Below, one piece after another: positions 11,791-18,754 of a stretch of 36,489 nt of DNA (within the stretch, counting starts at the first letter, position 1; the number at the start of each line of letters is the position of its first letter). The notes under the pieces were generated by a model, which was given only the letters and a program-made list of their open reading frames with translations, made no database searches and was not told the DNA's origin. The stretch is from Hydrogenophilales bacterium 12-61-10. Its GTDB lineage: Bacteria; Pseudomonadota; Gammaproteobacteria; Burkholderiales; Thiobacillaceae. The stretch covers positions 1 through 36,489 of the forward strand of contig NCCT01000005.1 in the NCBI GenBank assembly GCA_002279795.1. Direction: 5' to 3'. Both the position numbers and the translations under genes were made by a program.

Positions 11791-11831
11791 CTTCTGGCCG
11801 GGAGGGTGACAGGGTGCCTCCCTGCTAGAAG
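11791..11831. repeat. Imperfect hairpin between the C39-like and FtsZ-like genes
   Basis: CTTCT-g-GC-c-GGGAGG (11791-11805) pairs with CCTCCC-t-GC-t-AGAAG (11817-11831) around an 11-base loop. This gives 13 Watson-Crick pairs with one G-U and one mismatch. It has no T-run, so it is not a standard rho-independent terminator. It could cap or separate the two messages, or regulate the downstream gene. Confidence 0.45.
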
Positions 11832-11951
11832 CAGACACCTGACCGTCCCGTACTAACGTCGACTTTAAAACATGGAAATAGACTTTAGCGACACGTATCG
11901 TCGCATACATGAGCTATCGTCCCGCTGTTCTAGTCCAAACAAGATTTATAA

Positions 11952-12743
11952 ATGCCAGATAGCGATGTATTCACCTTTGATGGTGAGGGAGCTGAATTCA
12001 AGCTTAGAGTTGCCTGCGAGTGCTACAGTGACTCTGCTCTTGTTCGAGAAGCTCTGACCGAACTACCTGACCTCAATGGGGAGATCATTTGGGGCTCTCC
12101 CCGCGTGCCAGACCCTCTCAAGCTGATTGATGCAGATTTGGTTCTGATCGTGTCCAACCGGGCGAATCTGTTGACGGCAATTGGTCGATCGGTAATTTAC
12201 AAGCACCTAGAGTGGGCGCACGTCCTTATCTATCTTCAGGACGAGGCAGACGTGCCAGACGTACCAACTGAAGCGATACCAGGGCTGGTCCTGCCCCGTT
12301 CGCAATTAGCTGCCGGCCTTTTAAATCTGACCAAAATACTTATAGAGCCTGTGATTACACAGGGTCTGGTAGGCATCGACTGGGCCGATGTGCGCACCAT
12401 TCTTGCCATGGGCGACCAGGTTGTAATGGAAAAAGCATCCGCCGATCAGCCCGAGACGGCGATCAAGGCTGCGGTCAGCCAATTGCAGGCGCGAGCGTCC
12501 GGGCGTGCCATCCATGGATTACAGGCCGCGATCTTATGCCACGGGCATAAGCTGGCTATGCGGTTTATAGGTGACTTGCATTGGGCTTGCACGGATATGG
12601 CTGGTATGGACACGACCATGATCGTGGCCGCCCCCCTACCTGACTGGCCAGATATCGACTATTACGAGGTAAGGCTCTTTGCCAAGATCGAGTGCACCGG
12701 CGCTCGTTGGCCCAGCGATTTACTCCTCGACTTCTCAGACTGA
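11952..12743 (+). CDS. Divergent FtsZ/tubulin-superfamily-like protein lacking the GTPase signature
   Basis: A 263-aa protein whose second half reads like the FtsZ C-terminal domain. Residues 138-154 (GLVGIDWADVRTILAMG) match the conserved GL.NVDFADVRT.M..MG helix that follows the GTPase domain. The next stretch (ETAIKAAVSQLQA, AIHGLQAAIL, MIVAAPLPDWP, YEVRLFA) follows the order of FtsZ helices and strands. ADLVLIVSNRANLLTAIG at 61-78 sits where FtsZ has ADMVFI..GMGGGTGTGA, but the GGGTGTG loop is absent. The N-terminal Rossmann start is also missing: an in-frame TAA directly precedes the ATG. GTP hydrolysis is therefore unlikely. It may be a partner or decoy of FtsZ-type filaments. The ribosome site is poor. 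Confidence 0.6.
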   Translation: MPDSDVFTFDGEGAEFKLRVACECYSDSALVREALTELPDLNGEIIWGSPRVPDPLKLIDADLVLIVSNRANLLTAIGRSVIYKHLEWAHVLIYLQDEADVPDVPTEAIPGLVLPRSQLAAGLLNLTKILIEPVITQGLVGIDWADVRTILAMGDQVVMEKASADQPETAIKAAVSQLQARASGRAIHGLQAAILCHGHKLAMRFIGDLHWACTDMAGMDTTMIVAAPLPDWPDIDYYEVRLFAKIECTGARWPSDLLLDFSD

Positions 12744-12928
12744 TGTCTCGACAAGCTCGACTGGGTTAATCGCTTCATTCGCCACCCCATGGGGTACATG
12801 ACCTGTTGCCAGCTCGATCTGGTATCGCTCTCGCCACAGCTTTCATTGACGGCATGACTTTCATCCAGATTTAAAAGTGCACGCGATGAAATGGCGATGA
12901 TGAGCTTGTCATCGAAATTGGTTGGCAT
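12735..12928 (-). pseudogene. Remnant of a cytosolic 5'-nucleotidase (N-terminal fragment, frame-shifted)
   Basis: On the minus strand an ATG at 12928, preceded by AAGGA, begins MPTNFDDKLIIAISSRALLN then LDESHAV. This matches the conserved N-terminus of the bacterial 5'-nucleotidase family (DKLVIAISSRALFDLEES type). After about 28 codons the frame breaks. Another frame continues with RERYQIELATGHVPHGVA, corresponding to the family's YQIE....L.PGVAF, and ends at a TGA at 12737-12735, overlapping the end of the FtsZ-like gene. Roughly 60 of more than 300 codons remain. The fragment is too short to be active. The family call is from memory. Confidence 0.55.
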
Positions 12929-13003
12929 TTTGGGGTTCCTTGCTTCTGGTTGTCCATCACTACAAAGCCGAATTCTGAACTTTACCGGGGGCAAGTTGCA
13001 TGG

Positions 13004-13759
13004 CTAACCTAAGGCGGGTTCTGCAGCGGTTAATGAACGGATGCGCTCCCCAAATTTCTGGATGCTTACATCCTTTGTCAGCCCATTATGGTTAACCATA
13101 AAGGGAATGATTACCACCATGCTTTCGTTTTCATTCTTCGCCCAATACAAGTCACGACCATCAATGACCTCACAGTTGAGTTCAACACCGTCATCAACAA
13201 ATGCGGCCTTGAAATCTTCCCGGTAGGTAATACCAACACAAACCACAAGTTTGGGGGCATGAGTCGAGCCCAAAGATTTCAGGACTGGAAACCTGTTCGC
13301 CCTTATCCAAGCCAAGTAGTCTTGTTTTGACGCAAAACCAGTCGCATCCGCAAACGCATCGTGCCATAACGTGTGTGACGTGTTCTTGAAGGCCAGGGGA
13401 TACAAATTCATTTTAAAATATCCGCAGTTCCCGGAAGCGAATAGCTGTACTTTTTCAGCGAAGTGCTTGTAAGCTGAAACGCAACCGCCATCAATGGCAG
13501 AAAGTAATTTCGCTGCCCGCCAGTTGAAAATGTAATTTAGATCAGTATTCCAGTACTTATAGCCGGGTGAAGGTGCACTGACATCTTCTGCCCAGATTGA
13601 AAGGAGTTCTTCAGTGTTTGCTGGATGGCCGCCTCCCCATTCAATCCCGCAAAACCATACGCTGGATTTTTCCGGTGTTCCGATGTCCCCGCCATCACAG
13701 CCCGAGAAGCCAAGAGCCCACTTTCTGAATTCTGAATTGACCTTAAATGAGTCCGACAC
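13004..13759 (-). CDS. Uncharacterised protein, possible uracil-DNA-glycosylase-like fold
   Basis: A 251-aa soluble protein that I do not recognise by name. Its start is a GTG at 13759 with a strong ribosome site (GGGAGG, then AAATT before GTG). Recognisable blocks are WFCGIEWGGG (residues 35-44), an aromatic central part with KMNLYPLAFKNT (116-127), APKLVVCVGITYR (168-180) and a C-terminal IIPFMVNHNGL. The order of an early glycine-bearing active-site-like loop, a mid-protein N-L-Y-P, and a late strand ending in a small residue is reminiscent of uracil-DNA-glycosylase-like folds, but that is only a weak suggestion. It lies in the accessory region between two decayed gene fragments. No signal peptide or membrane segment. 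Confidence 0.6.
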   Translation of the reverse strand: MSDSFKVNSEFRKWALGFSGCDGGDIGTPEKSSVWFCGIEWGGGHPANTEELLSIWAEDVSAPSPGYKYWNTDLNYIFNWRAAKLLSAIDGGCVSAYKHFAEKVQLFASGNCGYFKMNLYPLAFKNTSHTLWHDAFADATGFASKQDYLAWIRANRFPVLKSLGSTHAPKLVVCVGITYREDFKAAFVDDGVELNCEVIDGRDLYWAKNENESMVVIIPFMVNHNGLTKDVSIQKFGERIRSLTAAEPALG

Positions 13760-13789
13760 AATTTCCTCCCTCTATTTTTGCTGCAGTTG

Positions 13790-13930
13790 ATATGGTCAAA
13801 CAATTAACCAGGCTGCGTTCGTCCAGACGCGGCCAAGGCATAAAAGCGATAGGTTCGTGTTGGGATTGGCGCCAGCTAAAGCCGAGTATTCCCGCTCGCC
13901 GTGCATCTCTTAAGTAATGCCTGTCCCGGG
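13790..13930 (-). pseudogene. Decayed copy of the histone-deacetylase-like gene (3' part)
   Basis: Bases 13792-13930 align with 14234-14390, the 3' part of the intact deacetylase gene. Shared blocks include ATGGTCAA, CTGCG.TCGTC.AG.CG, CGGCCAA, GTTGGGAT.GGC.CCAG, CCCGCTCGCCG and GTAATGCCTG/GTGATGCCTG. On the minus strand it reads GIT-stop-E..GERE, where the intact gene reads GITQEILGERE, and later RLDERSLV in another frame. An internal stop and several indels show that it is dead. It may be a diverged tandem duplicate or the remains of a second island copy. Confidence 0.7.
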
Positions 13931-13944
13931 GTATTGAGCGTTTC

Positions 13945-14181
13945 CTAAGGAGAGTCCTGTTCTGTGGGGCTGAACGTGAGTTGTACAGCGGTTTCGCTTA
14001 TGGTCCGCACAAAGCCCAGCAGCTTTAATTCACCCATGAGTGAAACGGCGCACGCATACCCCAACCTGAGTCGCCTTTGGAGCAACGATATCGGGTAATC
14101 AATGACGGGCTTGCCGTGTTCCCGCTGCCTCTGTAGTAGTACCTCAAGCGCATCTTGAAGGCTTGGGTTTTTAATGCCCAT
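13945..14181 (-). CDS. Small winged-helix protein, FtsK-gamma-like
   Basis: A 78-aa protein, MGIKNPSLQDALEVLLQRQ..., whose core PISLLQRRLRLGYACAVSLM and following GELKLLGFV matches the gamma winged-helix domain of FtsK/SpoIIIE (pattern IS.LQRRL.IGY.RA..L...LE..G.V). In FtsK that domain reads the KOPS orienting sequence, but here it stands alone with no translocase motor. It starts 15 bases after the deacetylase-like gene on the same strand and is probably the last gene of that operon. A stand-alone DNA-binding regulator or an adaptor is the likely role, by inference. The gene sits between the intact deacetylase gene and its decayed copy. Confidence 0.6.
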   Translation of the reverse strand: MGIKNPSLQDALEVLLQRQREHGKPVIDYPISLLQRRLRLGYACAVSLMGELKLLGFVRTISETAVQLTFSPTEQDSP

Positions 14182-14196
14182 TTGATGTGCCTATCG

Positions 14197-15099
14197 TCAC
14201 AAACCTTCTCCTGCAATTCTTGCCGCATTCAAAATGGTCAAGCGATGCAAATCAACTAGACTGCGCTCGTCTAGGCGGCGGCCAATATAGCCACCTGCAA
14301 GCACAAACGCGACTGGCAGACGTTGGGATCGGCACCAGTCAAAGACCATTCGCTCCCGCTCGCCGAGTATCTCCTGGGTGATGCCTGATAGCCCCCCCAT
14401 CGGGCAATGCTCGTAGGGGTCCATTCCAGCGTTGTACAGGCAGAGGTCGAATCGCGGCGCGTATTGTTCCAATTCTTTCAAACGCCGCTCGATGGTGGGC
14501 AAATAGTCCGCTCCGTCCCGTACGATGCAGGACCAAGCACGTTCACTGGGCGGGTATTGGTCGAAGTTGCTAACTGATACGTCAACGTGCCAGATATGCG
14601 GATCATCTGCAATCAGGGATTGGGTTCCACCACCGAAATGGGCATCCAGGTCGAGAATGAGAACCGAGCGAGCACCGGCGGATAATGCAACACGCGCGGC
14701 AATTGCCAAGCCGTTGAATGTGCAGAATCCTTCGCCGACTTCGCGCCGGGCATGGTGCAGGCCACTGGAAAGCGAACCTGCTGCCCCGTGTTCGAGTGCT
14801 GATGCGGCCGCCGCGACGACACCGCCATTGGTTGCAACGGCCATCTGCCAGACTTCAGGATCCCATGAGAATCCCTGTGACTCGGCCAGGTTGCGAGGTG
14901 TTCCAGTTTGTATGGCGCGGATGTACTTGGCGTCATGGACGAGAGCCAGCTGGGCGTGGCTGACCGGCGTGGGCTCCTTCAGAGTAATGCTTTGGATGGG
15001 CGACTCGATCAATGAATCTGCGAGCCACTTCGCCTTGCGGGTCGTGTCGAATTCATAATCCGTACCAACATAGCTGGGACTGTAGAAGATGCTGAGCAT
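14197..15099 (-). CDS. Histone deacetylase/acetylpolyamine amidohydrolase-like hydrolase
   Basis: A 300-aa zinc hydrolase of the arginase/deacetylase fold. ATG 15099 (MLSIFYSPSY) is chosen because AGAGGAA precedes it and it overlaps the stop of the upstream WYL gene (TAATG). Key residues are in place: tandem H115-H116 in SGLHHARRE, GFCTFNGLAIA, zinc ligands D152 and H154 in LDLDAHFGGGT, and the third ligand D227 in LYNAGMDPYEHCPMGG. VLAGGY replaces the usual LEGGY. The substrate is unknown; acetyl-lysine, acetylpolyamine or another N-acyl group is possible. It is encoded in an operon with a nuclease and a WYL regulator, which suggests a defence or regulatory function rather than metabolism. 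Confidence 0.88.
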   Translation of the reverse strand: MLSIFYSPSYVGTDYEFDTTRKAKWLADSLIESPIQSITLKEPTPVSHAQLALVHDAKYIRAIQTGTPRNLAESQGFSWDPEVWQMAVATNGGVVAAAASALEHGAAGSLSSGLHHARREVGEGFCTFNGLAIAARVALSAGARSVLILDLDAHFGGGTQSLIADDPHIWHVDVSVSNFDQYPPSERAWSCIVRDGADYLPTIERRLKELEQYAPRFDLCLYNAGMDPYEHCPMGGLSGITQEILGERERMVFDWCRSQRLPVAFVLAGGYIGRRLDERSLVDLHRLTILNAARIAGEGL

Positions 15100-16058
15100 T
15101 ATTCCTCTACAGCCTCCCTGCAAATGTCGCTGACCGACTCCCCAAATCCTCTCAGCCACCATTCCAGCATTGCCGAGTCCACAACCGTCGCCGTGATTTC
15201 ATAGGCGTCATCCTGCTCCACCACTTGCTGATCGGCTGACAACGGCGATTCCAGCAAATGAAAGCCTGCCTCCTTTTCGATGCGGAAGCACAGGCGAACA
15301 TGCCTGCCTTCTCCGTAGCCAAATCTTCCGTCGTCGTCATATTGCTTGAGGTCGAAGCCCTTGGGCCGCTGAAAGGTGAAACCTGATGCGCGAGCCGAAT
15401 GGATGCGGTGCAGCGCAAGGCTCCTTTCGTTGTCGTAACCATCGAAACGGCAAACAAGATACATACGTGGCCCCTGCTGGGCCAAGCCCAGTGGCATGAT
15501 GCGGGCCGTGGTTCGCTTGCCGGCGGCATTCTTGTAGTCCACCTCCAGCCACTGGTTGGCATAAAGCGCATTGCTGACCTGATCGAATACGGCTGGGTCG
15601 ATCTTGGGCGGCAGCAGCGGCTGGCTGGTGCTGACCACACGCACTTTGTCTAGCCATTCGCGTTCGCGCTGGGTTCCCTTGTCCCCCAGTTGGCTGCGTG
15701 CCTGGGTGAAGAAGCCTTCCATGGATTTCATCAGCTTGGCGGGCAGCAGGCTGCCCAGGTGCTGCTCGGCGAGCATGAGCAACATGGATTCCTGAGTGCT
15801 GAGCGACGGCAAGGACAGGCCCTTGGCAAACTCCTTCCATCTGTAGCGGTAGGGTTTAGTGCTGTCATCGCGTTCGATGTCGTAAACCTCGGACAGCGTC
15901 TCCAGCAATCGCTGGATAGTGCGCATGTCACGCTCGTAGCCGGCGTCCGCCAGTTGCTGGTGCAACTCCGGTGCAGTGACCGTGCGGCCCTTGGGGATAC
16001 GCCGTAACAATTCGAGCGACAGCTGGAGCGTTTCCAGAGAATCAGGACGTCTTGGCAT
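15099..16058 (-). CDS. WYL-domain transcriptional regulator
   Basis: A 319-aa regulator. The N-terminal winged helix-turn-helix is at residues 8-65 (LSLELLRRIPKGRTVTAPEL then RDMRTIQRLLETLSEVYDIE). The WYL ligand-binding domain runs from about 165 to 230 (LEVDYKNAAGKRTTARIMPLG, then RMYLVCRFDGYDNERSLALHRI). A C-terminal WCX-type extension has HLLESPLSADQQVV and EWWLRGFGESVSDI. WYL proteins bind nucleic acids or nucleotides and often control phage-defence genes, usually as repressors. It lies three bases after the DUF2779 nuclease and overlaps the deacetylase start by one base, so all are co-transcribed. The repeated GCGACA/TGTCGC half-sites upstream of the operon are candidate operators. Confidence 0.92.
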   Translation of the reverse strand: MPRRPDSLETLQLSLELLRRIPKGRTVTAPELHQQLADAGYERDMRTIQRLLETLSEVYDIERDDSTKPYRYRWKEFAKGLSLPSLSTQESMLLMLAEQHLGSLLPAKLMKSMEGFFTQARSQLGDKGTQREREWLDKVRVVSTSQPLLPPKIDPAVFDQVSNALYANQWLEVDYKNAAGKRTTARIMPLGLAQQGPRMYLVCRFDGYDNERSLALHRIHSARASGFTFQRPKGFDLKQYDDDGRFGYGEGRHVRLCFRIEKEAGFHLLESPLSADQQVVEQDDAYEITATVVDSAMLEWWLRGFGESVSDICREAVEE

Positions 16059-16061
16059 GGG

Positions 16062-17561
16062 TCAGAGCCCCAGCTCAGTGCGGCCTGCAAACACCTGCCA
16101 CAGGCGCACCATGGCGTAGGTGTCGAGATTGCAGTAAGCCAGTAGCTGCTGTTCTATCTGGGCCTTGCGCGCCACGCTGGTGTCCGGGTGGATGCCTTCC
16201 AGGAAGGCCCCCATCGCCATGCCTCCGTCCTGCACGCCGTCGAGGCTGTCGTAGCGGAGTTCGGGCACCACGGCGGGCAGCACCTTCTTGATGCTCCAGC
16301 TGCCTTGCTGGCTGGGGTGGTAATAACGCTCGCGGGCGATGGGCAGCAGATCGACCACCCGAGTGTTGATGGCCAACAACGGCTCGCTCAAATAAGGATA
16401 ACGTTCTGCCAGCTCGCAGATGCGCGCTTTCTCGAACCCGGCGTTGTATACGAACACCGGTCCATGCTTCCCACAGGCGCCGATTAGCGCATGAGCAAAA
16501 AGCTCGGACGGATCATTGCCGGACAGATCAAGGAAAGCCGTTTGTTCCAGCTGGCCGGATGCGTCAAGCGTGTGCAGGCTGAACTGGAAAGTGATCTGTT
16601 GGTAGGGCCGGGTGTCTTTCCAGATGGGCACGGCAAACTGGATAGTCTCGAAATCCAGGAAATAGGCGGGGTAGCCATACGCTGCCAAGTCTGCCGCGGC
16701 ACCCGCAGCATCGAAGAACACCGTGTCAGTCAGGGTGTGATCCTTGACCCGCTGCTGTTTCTCGTTGAGCAGGTCGTCGGGGACAGTCTTCAGGTCGTGC
16801 ACGCCTTGCATTGCCAGTTCTCGCCTCTTGGCAGAGGGAAAACGGGGCAGCCAATAGACCGGGTATTCCGGCTTTGGATCGTTGCGGCTGCAATAGCCGT
16901 AGAAACCGCACTCGAACGGTATGTCGCAATGGTCGCCGGTGTTAGCGGTCGGCTCGGATGGTTCGGAGACGACGTTTTGCGCCTTGGCAATCCAGCCTTT
17001 GACTTCTTCGCTTCGAGCGAAGGCTTCTCCCGTCAGGTCATTTTCCTTGAGTAACCCCTTATAGTTTTTATCTCCTGGGTAAACCCATGAACTGTCTATG
17101 TGCGCCAAGGCAATGGACGTCAGCGGTACTCCGGCGGATTGGGCCACGAAGGCTTGCACCGCTACGTCATCGCGGTGGTAATCCTTCACGCGGGTGGAGG
17201 ATTTGACTTCCACCATGCGCCAGACCTGCTTGCCGTCCTTTTGTTCGGGCAGCATGACGTCGGCAAAAGCCAGTGCTCCGCCGGCCGAGAATCCGGCCTC
17301 AAAGATGGGCTGTGTGGTGTCCAGCAATCCCGCGCTACGGGCAAACGCGCGATCGAAGCCCTCGTTTTGCACATCGATCAGCGTACCGCGACCCTCGGGG
17401 TCGTAAATGCGCTGAGCGATATCGCCCACCTGGAATCCCACCTGAAAGCTGGCTTCGGTCGAGGCGGAGTCCTCGCGCAAATCAGGCCGATGAACCTCTA
17501 GCCACAACCGCTTGGGACACTGGCGCAAGGCCATGAGTTTGGATTTTGAAAATGTGCGCAC
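16062..17561 (-). CDS. DUF2779 protein: Cas4-like nuclease fused to a DnaQ-like exonuclease
   Basis: A 499-aa protein with two nuclease folds. The N-terminal PD-(D/E)XK part begins SKSKLMALRQCPKRLWLE and has D101 in FADVM and E118-x-K120 in MVEVKSST. C15 with C212, C218 and C224 (HCDIPFECGFYGYC) makes a Cas4/AddB-like four-cysteine iron-sulfur set. The C-terminal half has an RNase H/DnaQ-like exonuclease with D303 and E305 in YFLDFETI and FVYNAGFEKARI further on. The start is taken as GTG 17561 (VRTFSKSKL), which fits the family's usual N-terminus; in-frame ATGs up to 17714 would add a non-conserved leader. It probably processes DNA ends. It heads the WYL-deacetylase operon. Confidence 0.88.
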   Translation of the reverse strand: MRTFSKSKLMALRQCPKRLWLEVHRPDLREDSASTEASFQVGFQVGDIAQRIYDPEGRGTLIDVQNEGFDRAFARSAGLLDTTQPIFEAGFSAGGALAFADVMLPEQKDGKQVWRMVEVKSSTRVKDYHRDDVAVQAFVAQSAGVPLTSIALAHIDSSWVYPGDKNYKGLLKENDLTGEAFARSEEVKGWIAKAQNVVSEPSEPTANTGDHCDIPFECGFYGYCSRNDPKPEYPVYWLPRFPSAKRRELAMQGVHDLKTVPDDLLNEKQQRVKDHTLTDTVFFDAAGAAADLAAYGYPAYFLDFETIQFAVPIWKDTRPYQQITFQFSLHTLDASGQLEQTAFLDLSGNDPSELFAHALIGACGKHGPVFVYNAGFEKARICELAERYPYLSEPLLAINTRVVDLLPIARERYYHPSQQGSWSIKKVLPAVVPELRYDSLDGVQDGGMAMGAFLEGIHPDTSVARKAQIEQQLLAYCNLDTYAMVRLWQVFAGRTELGL

Positions 17562-17636
17562 ATTGTTCTCTTTTGGCGGTGTAGTGAGCCGAGGTGCAGG
17601 GTAACCATCATTCATGGAAACCATTATCGCCATGAA

Positions 17637-17719
17637 TGCGACATTCTGTGTCGCATGGTGATTCTGCACAGGACTTTCCTTCAGGCCCGAGCCATTCATG
17701 CGGCAGCGACACATGTCGC
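17637..17719. promoter_or_regulatory. Two inverted repeats sharing the half-site GCGACA/TGTCGC
   Basis: Between the DUF2779 gene (minus) and the 17768 gene (plus) there are two palindromes built from the same half-site. One is TGCGACA-ttctg-TGTCGCA at 17637-17655. The other is GCGACA-ca-TGTCGC at 17706-17719, with a further GC-rich extension. Repeated half-sites in a divergent intergenic region suggest operators, most simply for the WYL regulator encoded in the operon. The spacers differ (5 and 2 bases), which is a weakness of this reading. Confidence 0.45.
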
Positions 17720-17767
17720 CGCATGCCTGAGCAAACTCCCAAGCATCGAATACATCAAGGAAACAAG

Positions 17768-18526
17768 GTGAATGCTGAAACCCTACACGCCGTCGATACC
17801 CTGTATCTGCAAGGCTTCCAGCAAAATCTGCTTGCAGAAATCAGGCGGGCTCGCTTCTCACTCAAACAATATCACCAGCAGGGCGAGTCGCTGGCCAAAG
17901 CGGAGGAGTTGCCGCTGGCGTGCCAACAGTACTACGGTGAAATTTCTGCACGCCTGCTGCCGCTGATCAATATGCTGGGCAGCATGCTAAGTGGTTTGGA
18001 GTCGGGAGATTTGTCATGGCAAGCTGCCACCCCGACTCTTGAGGAGGATCTCATTGAGGCAACGACATCTGAAGATGACAAGGGGATCATTGGCCGGCTC
18101 GATAGTGTCGAGCAGGAAATCCTTGTTGTATTGGACAAGGTCGGTGACTCTCTGGCTGCGCTGCCGCGTTCAATCATTGCTTGGGATGATTGCGGCCAAT
18201 TCAGGGTACATGCCCTGCTGAAAAGGCTACCTCAAAGGTCATGCTACGACCTTGATATCCCAATTGACTTCCATATCCAGCCGTTTCTTATCGCTGATTA
18301 CTTTGCCAATAGGAAACGGGGTAAGCGCCAATGCGTTCTATGGCCGCATTACCTAATTGATGAAGTGATACCTCTTAATCTGTACCCACTAATAGAAGAT
18401 CTTTGGGTAGACATGGAAATACGCGGCGATGGTTACGCTTCCTGGCGCACGCGCGTAGAGGCCACGTTTGGCAAGCTCAATACACCGGTCCTGCCTAGTG
18501 CCTCAAGAGGTGAAGCGGACCGCTAA
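17768..18526 (+). CDS. Uncharacterised 252-aa protein, divergent from the DUF2779 operon
   Basis: I do not recognise this family. The start is taken as GTG 17768, which follows AAGGAAACAAG; in-frame ATGs farther upstream (17636, 17726) would put the inverted repeats inside the gene. The N-terminal half is strongly helical and charged (LQGFQQNLLAEIRRARFSLKQ, split; AKAEELPLACQQYYGEISARLLPLINMLG) with a likely coiled-coil character. The second half has a compact aromatic region, SCYDLDIPIDFHIQPFLIADYF and LWPHYLIDEVIPLNLYPLIED. No membrane segment or known catalytic motif is seen. It is divergent from the nuclease/WYL operon across a 206-base intergenic region with repeated half-sites and may belong to the same system. 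Confidence 0.6.
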   Translation: MNAETLHAVDTLYLQGFQQNLLAEIRRARFSLKQYHQQGESLAKAEELPLACQQYYGEISARLLPLINMLGSMLSGLESGDLSWQAATPTLEEDLIEATTSEDDKGIIGRLDSVEQEILVVLDKVGDSLAALPRSIIAWDDCGQFRVHALLKRLPQRSCYDLDIPIDFHIQPFLIADYFANRKRGKRQCVLWPHYLIDEVIPLNLYPLIEDLWVDMEIRGDGYASWRTRVEATFGKLNTPVLPSASRGEADR

Positions 18527-18754
18527 GCGGCCAATCAACGAGGTACCATGCTATCGGAACAAATTTGTGGCACGAGGGAAGCAATGACCGGTCTTGCGAT
18601 GCGGTTGAATTCGCAGATCTTGAGCAGCCACTGATCAGGAATTCACGCCGAAGACTCAGAAAGCAAGATGACTCGATTCACCCTGGATATGCGATCAACC
18701 ATATCGGCCGCCGTACGCACGACCGTGAACATGCAGTCATTGAGAGGAAATCTT

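Noticed and set aside
11872-12057. Short plus-strand frame before the FtsZ-like gene, considered as its missing N-terminus by frameshift
   Set aside because: Its translation shows no glycine-rich nucleotide-binding start of FtsZ, so it does not restore the missing domain.
12662-12994. A 110-aa minus-strand gene as annotated from its first Met
   Set aside because: Only the part after codon 23 resembles a known family, and similarity jumps frame after about 28 codons; better described as a broken 5'-nucleotidase fragment.
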